DNA from: Massilia sp. NR 4-1
GTDB taxonomy: Bacteria; Pseudomonadota; Gammaproteobacteria; Burkholderiales; Burkholderiaceae_D
Direction of reading: 5' to 3'
Assembly: GCF_001191005.1 (NCBI RefSeq)
Contig: NZ_CP012201.1
Span: 3,472,001-3,536,000, forward strand
DNA length: 64,000 bases
Below are positions 26,692 through 34,455 of the stretch, one piece after another. The notes under the pieces are model-generated. The model did no database searches. It saw only the letters and a program-made list of their open reading frames with translations, and was not told the origin of the DNA. Position numbers and translations under genes: made by a program. Each line of letters starts with the position of its first letter. The stretch's first letter is position 1.

Positions 26692-27732
26692 TTATTCGGA
26701 TGCGGTGTCGGTCCAGTTGCGCAGCAGGCCGAGGGCGACGGCGAGCAGGGTCGGGCCGATGAAGAGGCCGACGAAACCGAACGCCAGGACGCCGCCCATC
26801 ACACCGAGCAGCACCAGCAGGAAGGGCAGGCTGGAACCGCGGCTGATCAGCATGGGCTTGACCACGTTGTCGACGCCGCTGATCAGGAACACGCCCCAGA
26901 TGGCCATGAAGATGGCCCAGCCGGTGCTGCCCTGGTTGAACAGCCAGATGGTGGCGCCGCCCCAGATCAGCGGCGGGCCGACCGGGATCAGCGAGAACAG
27001 GAAGGTGGCGACCGAGAGCAGCGCCACGGCCGGCACGCCGGCGATCAGGAAGCCGACCGCCGCCACCGCAGCCTGCGCCAGCGCGGTGCCGAGCAGGCCG
27101 TACATCACGCCACGCACGGTGCGACTGACCGTGTCGGCCACCGGGTGGGCATGTTCGCCCATGACTTTTTCCATGCCCACGCGCAGGGCGTTCAGCAAGA
27201 TCTGGCCATCGCGGTAGAGGAAGAAGGAGACGAAGGCGGCCAGGCTGACTTGCGCCACGCCGCTGCCCAGCATTACGCTGCCGCCCAGCAGGATGCGGCG
27301 TGCCGGCTCCATATAGCGCTTGGCGAGGGCCAGCAGCTCTTCGCGGTTGCCGATCAATTTGTGCAGATAGGCGTCGACCGATTCGCCCACCAGGGGGATT
27401 TGCTTGATCCACTCGGGCGGTGCCATGGTGCCGGCATCGAGCGCTTCGCGCACGCCGCGGTACACGTGACCGGCGTTGTCGGCGATATTCCACGTCACCA
27501 TGGCCAGCGGCACCAGGATCACCAGCACCAGTGAGATGGTCATGGTGGCGGCGGCTAGGGTGCGGCGCTGTTTCATGCGTTCCAGCAGCCGTTCGTACAG
27601 GGGCCAGCTGGAGATGGTGATGGCGGCGGCGAACAGGATCGCGGCCAGGAAGGGACTCAGCACCCAGAGGCAACCGATCACCAGGAAGACAATGGCGGCC
27701 AGGCGGGTATAGGGTTGAAAACGTTTTTCCAT
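26692..27732 (-). CDS. AI-2E family transporter
   Basis: A 346-residue membrane protein of the AI-2E/PerM family, with about eight helices. The family pattern includes SWPLYERLLERMKQRR near the start, and the conserved GVPAVALLSVATFLFSLIPV, PLIWGGATIWLF and GFVGLFIGPTLLAVALGLLR near the end. Members export varied substrates, so the autoinducer name should not be taken literally. The ATG at 27732 has AAGGGAA upstream. It is convergent with the DUF3108 gene. Confidence 0.92.
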   Translation of the reverse strand: MEKRFQPYTRLAAIVFLVIGCLWVLSPFLAAILFAAAITISSWPLYERLLERMKQRRTLAAATMTISLVLVILVPLAMVTWNIADNAGHVYRGVREALDAGTMAPPEWIKQIPLVGESVDAYLHKLIGNREELLALAKRYMEPARRILLGGSVMLGSGVAQVSLAAFVSFFLYRDGQILLNALRVGMEKVMGEHAHPVADTVSRTVRGVMYGLLGTALAQAAVAAVGFLIAGVPAVALLSVATFLFSLIPVGPPLIWGGATIWLFNQGSTGWAIFMAIWGVFLISGVDNVVKPMLISRGSSLPFLLVLLGVMGGVLAFGFVGLFIGPTLLAVALGLLRNWTDTASE

Positions 27733-27939
27733 GCGGGTTCCCTTGCGATTTTCCATGTGTATGCAGGCCACAAGCTTATCAGGAAAGCAGCAATTGCAGC
27801 ATAGTAATATCTTAAGCGCCCGCCGTAAGGTCCCGCCGTAAGGCCTGCTTAGCTAAGAAGTGCGCAAGCACGGACATCATTCCCTACATTCCCCATGCTA
27901 GGATCGCGCTTCCATCCACCCCACCCCGAAGGGAATGAC

Positions 27940-28248
27940 ATGCTGGAACTCCGGCCTGGCTGTGAACACTGCAATAAGGCGCTGCCGCCTGCCTCCACCG
28001 AGGCGCGCATCTGCACTTACGAATGCACTTTCTGCGCCGACTGCGCCGAAAATCTGCTGTCGAACGTCTGCCCCAACTGCGGTGGCGGTTTCGTGCCGCG
28101 TCCCGTCCGGCCAGCCAGCAACTGGAAGGGCAATAACTATCTGGGCGCCGATCCGGCCAGCACCACGGTCAAACACCGTCCGGTGAATTTCGAGGAGCAT
28201 GCGCGCATCGTGGCCGCGCAGAACGGTCTGCCGCCCGAGCAGCGATAA
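27940..28248 (+). CDS. DUF1272 zinc-ribbon-like protein
   Basis: A 102-residue protein with an eight-cysteine pattern: CEHCNKAL, CTYECTFCADC and CPNCGGGF. This fits a small RING- or zinc-ribbon-like fold of DUF1272. Its N-terminal half binds metal by inference; the C-terminal 40 residues are polar and unassigned. Function unknown. GAAGGGA precedes the ATG at 27940, and a terminator begins at the stop codon. Confidence 0.85.
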   Translation: MLELRPGCEHCNKALPPASTEARICTYECTFCADCAENLLSNVCPNCGGGFVPRPVRPASNWKGNNYLGADPASTTVKHRPVNFEEHARIVAAQNGLPPEQR

Positions 28249-28280
28249 AAAAAATGCCCGCGATCTTGCGGGCATTTTTC
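28248..28280. terminator. Bidirectional intrinsic terminator
   Basis: AAAAATGCCCGC / GCGGGCATTTTT arms around a GATCTT loop are flanked by A and T runs on either side. It can end both the DUF1272 transcript and the convergent Sco/cta transcript. Confidence 0.9.
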
Positions 28281-28296
28281 ATCGACTGCTTGCAGA

Positions 28297-28872
28297 TCAG
28301 GAAAGCAGCAGCTTCAGGTCGTGCACCACCGGCGCCGGACCCTGTCCATGGCGCAGGAAGAGGCGGATCTTGCCGCTCTTGTCGAACACATAGCTGCCTG
28401 CGGTGTGGTCGATGGTGTAGCTGCCCGGCTCCTTGCCCGGCACCTTGGAGTAGAACACCTTGAAGTCCTTGGCAGTCTGCATGATGCGCGCCGGGTCGCC
28501 GTACAGGCCGACGAAGCGCGAATCGAAGGTCGGCACGTATTGCGCCAGCAGTTCCTTGGTGTCGCGCTCGGGGTCGAGGGTCACGAACAGCACTTGCACC
28601 TGGTCGGCTTGCGGCCCCAGTTCCTTCATCACGCTGGACATTTCGGCCATGGTGGTCGGGCACACGTCGGGGCATTGGGTGAAGCCGAAGAACACCACCA
28701 CCACCTTGCCTTTGTAGGTCTCCAGCGTGACCGGCTTGCCGGTGTGGTCGTTGAGGGCGAAGCCCTTGGCGTAATCCAGGCCGGTCAGATCGGTATTGGT
28801 GAATTCGAGTTTTTTCTCGGCACAGCCGGCCAGCGCCAGCAGCATGCAGACAGCAGCAAACAGTTTTTTCAT
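28297..28872 (-). CDS. Sco1/SenC-family copper chaperone
   Basis: A 191-residue lipoprotein with the lipobox LALAGC (Cys at about 17) and a thioredoxin fold. It carries the copper-binding CPDVCP motif, the TLDPERDTKE block and the distal copper-ligand His in IDHTAGSYVF. Sco proteins deliver copper to the CuA site of cytochrome oxidase subunit II. It is the last gene of the oxidase-assembly operon, two bases after ctaB. Confidence 0.94.
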   Translation of the reverse strand: MKKLFAAVCMLLALAGCAEKKLEFTNTDLTGLDYAKGFALNDHTGKPVTLETYKGKVVVVFFGFTQCPDVCPTTMAEMSSVMKELGPQADQVQVLFVTLDPERDTKELLAQYVPTFDSRFVGLYGDPARIMQTAKDFKVFYSKVPGKEPGSYTIDHTAGSYVFDKSGKIRLFLRHGQGPAPVVHDLKLLLS

Positions 28873-28873
28873 A

Positions 28874-29767
28874 TCAGAACTTGAAGTAGTGATCTACCAG
28901 TAAAGCTCCGAACAGCAGGGCAAGGTAGATGATCGAGTAGGCGAACGCCTTGCGGGCGATCAGGTCAGTGTAGTGGCGGTAAATGCGCCATCCGTACCAT
29001 AGGAAGACCGTATCGAGGGCGACCGCACTGGCCAGGTAAATCAAGCCGCTCATCTTGACGGCGAAAGGCAGCAAGGTGGTGGCAGCCAGCGCGATCGAGT
29101 ACAGCCACACATGGAATTGGGTGAACGGCAGGCCGTGCGTCACAGGCAGCATCGGCAGGCCGGAGCGCGCGTAGTCGTCGCGCCGGTACATGGCCAGCGC
29201 CCAGAAGTGCGGCGGGGTCCAGATGAAGATGATCAGCACCAGCAGCCAGGCTTGCATCGGCACGTCGTTGGCGACGGCGGCCCAGCCCAGGGCCGGCGGC
29301 ATGGCGCCCGACAGGCCGCCGATCACGATGTTCTGCGGCGTGGCCGGTTTCAGGATCATCGTATAGATCACGGCATAGCCGACGAAGGTGACGAAGGTCA
29401 GCCACATGGTGAGCGGATTGACCAGGGTGTACAACACCCACATGCCGGCGCCGCCGATGATGGCGGAGAACAGCAGGGTCTCGCCGGGCGAGATTTCGCC
29501 CGTGGCCAGCGGGCGGCGCGCGGTGCGCGCCATGCGCGCATCGATCTCGCGCTCGGCCAGGCAGTTGACGGCGAAGGCGGCGCCGGCCAGCAGCCAGATG
29601 CCGAGGGTGGCGGCGACCACCACGCGCCAGTCAGGCATGCCGTCGGTGGCCAGGAACATGCCGATTACGGCACAGAACACGGCCAGCTGGGTGACTCGCG
29701 GCTTGGTCAGCGCCCAGTATTGGGCGATGCGGTGGTTCTGTTTATGGGTCGCGGTGTGGGTCGTCAT
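28874..29767 (-). CDS. ctaB: Protoheme IX farnesyltransferase (heme O synthase)
   Basis: A 297-residue UbiA-superfamily membrane enzyme that adds a farnesyl group to haem B. It has the first prenyl-diphosphate motif NCLAEREIDARMARTARRPL, a second conserved region WTPPHFWALAMYRRDDY, and about nine helices. It makes heme O for the oxidase and for CtaA. The ATG at 29767 is chosen; an in-frame GTG lies upstream at 29788. It is flanked by ctaA and sco. Confidence 0.95.
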   Translation of the reverse strand: MTTHTATHKQNHRIAQYWALTKPRVTQLAVFCAVIGMFLATDGMPDWRVVVAATLGIWLLAGAAFAVNCLAEREIDARMARTARRPLATGEISPGETLLFSAIIGGAGMWVLYTLVNPLTMWLTFVTFVGYAVIYTMILKPATPQNIVIGGLSGAMPPALGWAAVANDVPMQAWLLVLIIFIWTPPHFWALAMYRRDDYARSGLPMLPVTHGLPFTQFHVWLYSIALAATTLLPFAVKMSGLIYLASAVALDTVFLWYGWRIYRHYTDLIARKAFAYSIIYLALLFGALLVDHYFKF

Positions 29768-29797
29768 TAGTAGTGTCTTGCTAGGCACTCGCGCCGG

Positions 29798-30928
29798 TCA
29801 GCGCAGCGCGGTGTCGAATTGGAACTTAGCCCGGTAGTTTAACATGGTCAGCAAAAGCACCAGCAGGGCCGCCCCGGCGTTATGCAGCACGGCGATGGCG
29901 AGCGGGTAATTCAGGTAAATCGTTGCCAAACCGGTCAATGCCTGCAACAGCAGCACGGCCAGGATGCCGCGCGCCAGGCCGCGCAGGCCGGCATGGCGCC
30001 AGGCCGCGGCGGCGGTCAGGCCCAGCACCAGCACCACCACGGCGGCGAAGTTGCGGTGCACCCAGTGGATGGCGGTCAGCGCCGAGAATGGCAGGTAGTG
30101 GCCGGCGGCGGTCTTGCCCAGTTCGCGCCACAGGTGGAAGCCGTGCTCGAAGTCCATCTCCGGCACCAGCTTGCCCTGGCAGAGCGGGAACTCGTTGCAG
30201 GCCAGGGTGGCGTAGTTAGTGCTCACCCAGCCACCCAGCGCGATCTGCACCAGCAGCACCAGGGCCGACAAGGCGGCCAGCCGGCGCAGCCGGCGGATTG
30301 CCGTGGCCGGGGCGTCGCTGCGCGGCAGCGGCGCCACGTACTGGTCCTGGCGCGCGCCGAACCAGGCCAGCACCGCCAGCAGGCCCATGCCCAGCAGCAG
30401 GTGGATGGTGACGATCACCGGCTGCAGTTTCAGGGTCACGGTCCAGGCGCCGAACGCGCCCTGCAGGCAGATAAAGAAGAACAGGACGGTGGGATAGCCG
30501 GGCGCGAAGCCGGCGCCATAGCCACCGAGGCCTTTGCGGCTGTCGCGCCAGCGCAGCCAGGCCACGGCCATCATCGCCACGATCAAGACGCCGATGCCCA
30601 TGGCCAGGTAGCGGTGGATCATCTCGACCCAGGCCTTGAACATGGTCACGGGGCCGCTCGGCATCAGGCTTTCGGCGGCGCGGATTTCCTCATGGGCGAG
30701 GAAGGGATTGGCCAGGCCATAGCAGCCCGGCCAGTCCGGGCAGCCCAGGCCGGAATCGGTCAGGCGCGTGAAGGCGCCGAACACGATCAGGTCGAAGGTC
30801 AGGAAGACGCTGACCCAGACCAGCTTGCGGTATTTGCTGACATCCTTCGAGATCCACACCATGGACAGCGGCAGCAGGGCTACCATCAGGGCGGTGATGG
30901 CCATCTGGGCCAGGGTGACGTGGTGCAT
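29798..30928 (-). CDS. ctaA: Heme A synthase (COX15/CtaA)
   Basis: A 376-residue integral membrane enzyme that oxidises the methyl group of heme O to make heme A. About eight helices are present. The conserved GAFTRLTDSGLGCPDWPGCYG loop near residue 51 and the haem-ligand His positions (EMIHRYLAMGIG; TIHLLLGMG; HWVHRNFA) are visible. It lies between the Sco-like gene and ctaB, in line with the heme O to heme A pathway order. Confidence 0.95.
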   Translation of the reverse strand: MHHVTLAQMAITALMVALLPLSMVWISKDVSKYRKLVWVSVFLTFDLIVFGAFTRLTDSGLGCPDWPGCYGLANPFLAHEEIRAAESLMPSGPVTMFKAWVEMIHRYLAMGIGVLIVAMMAVAWLRWRDSRKGLGGYGAGFAPGYPTVLFFFICLQGAFGAWTVTLKLQPVIVTIHLLLGMGLLAVLAWFGARQDQYVAPLPRSDAPATAIRRLRRLAALSALVLLVQIALGGWVSTNYATLACNEFPLCQGKLVPEMDFEHGFHLWRELGKTAAGHYLPFSALTAIHWVHRNFAAVVVLVLGLTAAAAWRHAGLRGLARGILAVLLLQALTGLATIYLNYPLAIAVLHNAGAALLVLLLTMLNYRAKFQFDTALR

Positions 30929-30938
30929 GCGTTCTACC

Positions 30939-31541
30939 TTAACCGATGGCCGAAGCCTTCAGCAGCTTGCCGATATCCTTCTTCATCTTCGATGGGTCGG
31001 GATTTTTCGGGAAGCGCATCATCAGATTGCCGAGCGGGTCGATCATATAGATATGCTCTTCGGCCTTGCCGCCCTGCTCCACCGGCAGCCATTTGGCGAT
31101 GGCGCCGGCCGGCGCGCGCAGCATGCGGGTGCCGTCGTTCACGCGCAGCAGCATGGTTTCCAGCGGTTCCTGGTCGGTGATCAGCCAGACGCGCTCGATG
31201 CGCTCCATCTCCTTGCCCTGCATGGTGCGCAGCTGGCGCATGGCGAACAGCTGGTCCTGGCAGGCTTGCTGGCAGTCGGAACCGCCCACCTTGAGCATGA
31301 TCCACTTGCCTTTCAGCTCGTCCAGCGTGGCGGCCTTGCCGTCCAGCTCCGTGCTGGCCATGGCCGGAATCGGGTACTGGCGCGGATCGATCAGCGCGCC
31401 GTAGTTGTTGCGCGAAGTCGGCTTGAGCACGTAATACGTGAAATAGGAAGCCAGCAGCGGCGTCGCACACACGGCCAGCACGGCCAGCAGCTTCCAGCGG
31501 CCAGTGCGCTTGCGCTGGCTGTCGTCTTTATTTGTTTCCAC
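30939..31541 (-). CDS. Sco-like/thioredoxin-fold oxidase assembly protein
   Basis: A 200-residue protein with one N-terminal membrane anchor (LLAVLAVCATPLLASYFTYYV) and a thioredoxin-like periplasmic domain. It keeps a Sco-type CX3C (SDCQQAC, about residues 88-94) and an EEHIYMIDPLGNLMMRF segment that aligns with the His-containing region of Sco. The start is GTG at 31541 and overlaps the SURF1 gene end by 14 bases. The position in the operon implies a role in copper or thiol handling during oxidase assembly; this is inference. Confidence 0.82.
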   Translation of the reverse strand: METNKDDSQRKRTGRWKLLAVLAVCATPLLASYFTYYVLKPTSRNNYGALIDPRQYPIPAMASTELDGKAATLDELKGKWIMLKVGGSDCQQACQDQLFAMRQLRTMQGKEMERIERVWLITDQEPLETMLLRVNDGTRMLRAPAGAIAKWLPVEQGGKAEEHIYMIDPLGNLMMRFPKNPDPSKMKKDIGKLLKASAIG

Positions 31542-32262
31542 GTCTGAATCCAGTAATCACAAAGAAAAGGAAGGCCATGGCCGCCAGCGCGTACCACTGG
31601 AAGGCATAGCCACGGTGTTTTTCCACGCCCAGCGCTGGCGCCGGCCAGTCGCGCACTAGCGGGCCGGGTGCCTGCGCCGTTTCGCCGGCGTCGCGGGAAG
31701 TCTGCTCCAGCACGAAGGGCTGGAAGCGCAGGCCGCTGGCCGCGCCGACCGTGGCGGCATCGGCGTTCTGCACGATGGCGCGCGGCGTCAACGGCGGCTG
31801 GCTGCCCAGCTCCATCACATGACCGGGATTCAGGCGCGCCACGCCCTGCACGGTGACGGGACCGGACGGCGTGGCATAGTCGGGCAGCTTGCTGCGCTCG
31901 GCCATATCGCGCGGCAGCCAGCCGCGCGCCACCAGCACATGCATATCGGAGCCGGCCACGCGCAAGGGCATCAGCAGATAGAAACCGGCGCGGCCCTTGT
32001 AGGGGCGGTTGTCCAGGTATAGCGGCCAGCCGGCGACGAATTCGCCGCTCACGCTGACGCGGCGGAACTCGGCCTCGGAGGCGGACAGCGGCGCCGCGCC
32101 CACGTTCAGCGGCGCGGCCGCGTTGCCCGCCGCCAGCCTCGCTTCGCGCGCGCTTTTCTCGGCGGCGCGGCGGTCCTGCCACTGGCCCAGCGACACGCCG
32201 AGCGCCACCAGCAGCAACATGGCAATGAAGGGAATCAGCTTAAAGCGAAAGGCGATACGCAT
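31528..32262 (-). CDS. SURF1-family cytochrome oxidase assembly protein
   Basis: A 244-residue protein with two terminal membrane helices (FKLIPFIAMLLLVALGVSLG at the N-terminus and YALAAMAFLFFVITGF at the C-terminus) and a periplasmic domain between them. SURF1 hallmarks include GQWQDRRAAEK, PLYLDNRPYKGRAGFYLLMP and ARGWLPRD. It helps insert heme A into subunit I. The ATG at 32262 follows AGGAC, and the divergent DUF2909 gene starts only 38 bases away. Confidence 0.93.
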   Translation of the reverse strand: MRIAFRFKLIPFIAMLLLVALGVSLGQWQDRRAAEKSAREARLAAGNAAAPLNVGAAPLSASEAEFRRVSVSGEFVAGWPLYLDNRPYKGRAGFYLLMPLRVAGSDMHVLVARGWLPRDMAERSKLPDYATPSGPVTVQGVARLNPGHVMELGSQPPLTPRAIVQNADAATVGAASGLRFQPFVLEQTSRDAGETAQAPGPLVRDWPAPALGVEKHRGYAFQWYALAAMAFLFFVITGFRRGNK

Positions 32263-32300
32263 TACAATGAAGTCCTGACTGATCCAATCTTCCACAGACC

Positions 32301-32504
32301 ATGAAATATATCGTTGCCCTCGCCTTTGTGCTCATCATCGGCAGCCTGGCGTCGGCCTTTTTCTACCTGATGCGCGACCAGGGCCGCAGCAACCGCACGG
32401 TGCGCGCGCTGGCCATGCGCGTGGGCTTTTCCATCGCCCTCTTCCTGCTGCTCCTGCTGGCCCATAAACTGGGCTATATCCAGCCGACCGGCATCCGCCA
32501 GTAA
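32301..32504 (+). CDS. Twin-transmembrane protein DUF2909
   Basis: A 67-residue protein with two membrane helices (YIVALAFVLIIGSLASAFFY and VGFSIALFLLLLLAHKLGYI) joined by a basic loop containing MRDQGRSNRTVRAL. DUF2909 proteins sit beside cytochrome oxidase genes in beta- and gammaproteobacteria, so a role in oxidase assembly or stability is inferred. It is the only plus-strand gene inside the oxidase locus. Confidence 0.88.
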   Translation: MKYIVALAFVLIIGSLASAFFYLMRDQGRSNRTVRALAMRVGFSIALFLLLLLAHKLGYIQPTGIRQ

Positions 32505-32517
32505 CAACGGCAGCAAA

Positions 32518-32554
32518 GAAAAAGCCGCCCGGACTACCGCGGCGGCTTTTTATT
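32518..32554 (+). terminator. Intrinsic terminator of the DUF2909 gene
   Basis: AAAGCCGCC and GGCGGCTTT arms close a small loop, followed by a T-rich tail, 14 bases after the stop codon. Runs of A on the other side mean it may also act on the convergent cta transcript. Confidence 0.85.
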
Positions 32555-32602
32555 ATGTGCGGCTTTCGCTACGCGCTACCAGCCGCGCATTATACCCACC
32601 TC

Positions 32603-33463
32603 TTACATCCAGTACACGACGACGTACAGGCCGAGCCAGACCACGTCCACGAAGTGCCAGTACCAGGCCGCGCCTTCGAAGGCGAAGTGGTTGTCCGGCG
32701 TGAAGTGGCCCTTCAGCACGCGGCCCAGCACCACCGACAGCATGATCGCGCCCATGGTCACGTGGAAGCCGTGGAAACCGGTCAGCATGAAGAAGGTGGA
32801 ACCGTAGATGCCCGAGGTCAGTTTCAGGTTCAGCTCATGGTAGGCGTGGATGTACTCGTAAGCCTGGAAGCCCATGAAGACGGCACCCAGCAGCACGGTG
32901 GCGGCCAGCCAGAAGGCGGTCGCACCGCGATGGCCGGCGCGCAGCGCGTGGTGCGAAATGGTCAGGGTCAGGCCCGAGGTCAGCAGCAGCGCCGTGTTGA
33001 TGGTCGGGATCGGGAACGGGCCCATGGTCTTGAAGGTCTCGACCACGCCGGCCGGACCGGTGCCGCCCCACTGGCCGGAGAAGTCGGGCCAGATCATCTT
33101 GTGGTCCAGATCGCCCAGCCAAGGCATGGTGATCGAGCGCGCATAATACAGGGCGCCGAAGAAGGCGCCGAAGAACATCACTTCGGAGAAGATGAACCAG
33201 CCCATGGACCAGCGGAAGGAATGGTCGATGCGCTTGGAGTACAGGCCTTTTTCGGATTCGCCGATGGCCTCGCCGAACCAGCACCACAGCACGGCCAGGG
33301 TGCACAGAATCCCCAGCAGATTGGCATACATGCCCCAGGATAAGTCATTGACCCAGGCCGACGCGCCGATCATGGTCAGCAGCAGCGACATCCCGCCAAG
33401 CATCGGCCAGCGGGACGGACCTGGCACGAAATAATACGGCGCCGCGGCGTTATTCGAACTCAT
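32603..33463 (-). CDS. ctaE: Cytochrome c oxidase subunit III
   Basis: A 286-residue membrane subunit of aa3-type oxidase with seven helices. Typical segments are PGPSRWPMLGGMSLLLTMIG, SEVMFFGAFFGALYYAR, FEGAAWYWHFVDVVWLGLYV at the C-terminus, and GFHGFHVTMGA. It stabilises the catalytic subunit. AGGGGAG lies upstream of the ATG. It is the last gene of the ctaCD-orf-ctaG-DUF2970-ctaE unit. Confidence 0.96.
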   Translation of the reverse strand: MSSNNAAAPYYFVPGPSRWPMLGGMSLLLTMIGASAWVNDLSWGMYANLLGILCTLAVLWCWFGEAIGESEKGLYSKRIDHSFRWSMGWFIFSEVMFFGAFFGALYYARSITMPWLGDLDHKMIWPDFSGQWGGTGPAGVVETFKTMGPFPIPTINTALLLTSGLTLTISHHALRAGHRGATAFWLAATVLLGAVFMGFQAYEYIHAYHELNLKLTSGIYGSTFFMLTGFHGFHVTMGAIMLSVVLGRVLKGHFTPDNHFAFEGAAWYWHFVDVVWLGLYVVVYWM

Positions 33464-33500
33464 TTTCTTCTCCCCTTAAAAGCTTCCGAGAACTGCACAG

Positions 33501-33713
33501 TTATTTTGGAACGACCAGCTTGACGACCGTGATCAGCAAGCCGATAAACATGGCGACGGCCAGCAAGGCAGCGATGACGATATGGAGCGGGTTCAGTTTC
33601 GCCGAGTCCGTATCGAAATCGCGCTTGCGGCGCAGGCCGAAAAACGACCAGACCACCGCCTTCATCGAATACATGAAAGAAGCGTACTGCTGCTTCCCTT
33701 TTAAATCATCCAT
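33501..33713 (-). CDS. DUF2970 small membrane protein
   Basis: A 70-residue protein with an N-terminal amphipathic part (YSMKAVVWSFFGLRRKRDF) and one C-terminal membrane helix (IVIAALLAVAMFIGLLITVV). DUF2970 members are found between ctaG and ctaE in betaproteobacteria, as here; the FFGLRRK core is typical. An accessory role in oxidase assembly is inferred from position only. Confidence 0.85.
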   Translation of the reverse strand: MDDLKGKQQYASFMYSMKAVVWSFFGLRRKRDFDTDSAKLNPLHIVIAALLAVAMFIGLLITVVKLVVPK

Positions 33714-33725
33714 GCGCGCCTTCCT

Positions 33726-34277
33726 TTAATTGGAGGCCGTTTTTTCCAGACCGGCGATTTCGAAGAAAGTGTAGGACAGCGTGACCGTCTTCACTTCCTT
33801 CGGCACGGCCGGGTCGATGTAGAACACCACCGGCATCTGCCGCGCCTCGTTCGCCTGCAAGGTCTGCTGCTTGAAGCAGAAGCATTCCATCTTCTTGAAA
33901 TGCGGCGTGACGCTGTGCGGCGCGTAGCTCGGAATCGCCTGGGCGTGCACCGTGCGCGGCAGGCTGTTGACCACCTCGTACACCACCGTGGCCATTTCGC
34001 CCGGGTGCACCGTGATGCTGCTTTGCGTGGGACGGAAACGCAGCGTCCCCTGCACATTGCTATCGAGCTCGATGGTGATGGAACGGCTGGTGTCGACCTG
34101 GGTATTCTTGCCCACGTCGACGCTGCCGTCGCGCTGGGTCAGCACATTGATGCCCAGCACCTCGCAGATATGCTTATAGACCGGAATCAGCGCATAGCCG
34201 AAGCCGAACATCATCACGGCGATGACGATCAGCTTGACCAGCATCTTGCGGTTGGAATCGCCGGTATCCTCGCTCAT
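33726..34277 (-). CDS. ctaG: Cytochrome c oxidase assembly protein CtaG/Cox11
   Basis: A 183-residue Cox11-type copper chaperone that delivers copper to the CuB site of subunit I. It has one N-terminal membrane helix (LIVIAVMMFGFGYALIPVY) and a periplasmic immunoglobulin-like domain. The copper-binding CFCF motif is present in MECFCFKQQTLQANEA. It starts one base after the stop of the 36-residue ORF upstream. Confidence 0.95.
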   Translation of the reverse strand: MSEDTGDSNRKMLVKLIVIAVMMFGFGYALIPVYKHICEVLGINVLTQRDGSVDVGKNTQVDTSRSITIELDSNVQGTLRFRPTQSSITVHPGEMATVVYEVVNSLPRTVHAQAIPSYAPHSVTPHFKKMECFCFKQQTLQANEARQMPVVFYIDPAVPKEVKTVTLSYTFFEIAGLEKTASN

Positions 34278-34278
34278 A

Positions 34279-34389
34279 TCAGCTCAGCAGTGCGCGCTTG
34301 GCAAATACGGAAATAAAGAACACCAGGGCGATCGAACCCAGGATCAGGGCCAGACGCAGATTGTTTTTTGGCTTGTTCGAGTCGGACAT
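34279..34389 (-). CDS. 36-residue cytochrome oxidase small assembly protein
   Basis: A very short gene between ctaD and ctaG. The product has a polar start (MSDSNKPKNNLRLA) followed by a single membrane helix (LILGSIALVFFISVFA) and a basic tail KRALLS. A purine-rich GGGAAG precedes the ATG, and the stop lies one base before the ctaG start. Short single-helix proteins occupy this place in other betaproteobacterial oxidase operons. It is easily missed because of its length. Confidence 0.82.
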   Translation of the reverse strand: MSDSNKPKNNLRLALILGSIALVFFISVFAKRALLS

Positions 34390-34455
34390 GCTGCTTCCCA
34401 TCTACACCAGTCTAGTCGGAACGGGCCGGCCGGGCCGGCCCATCCATCATGCGTA

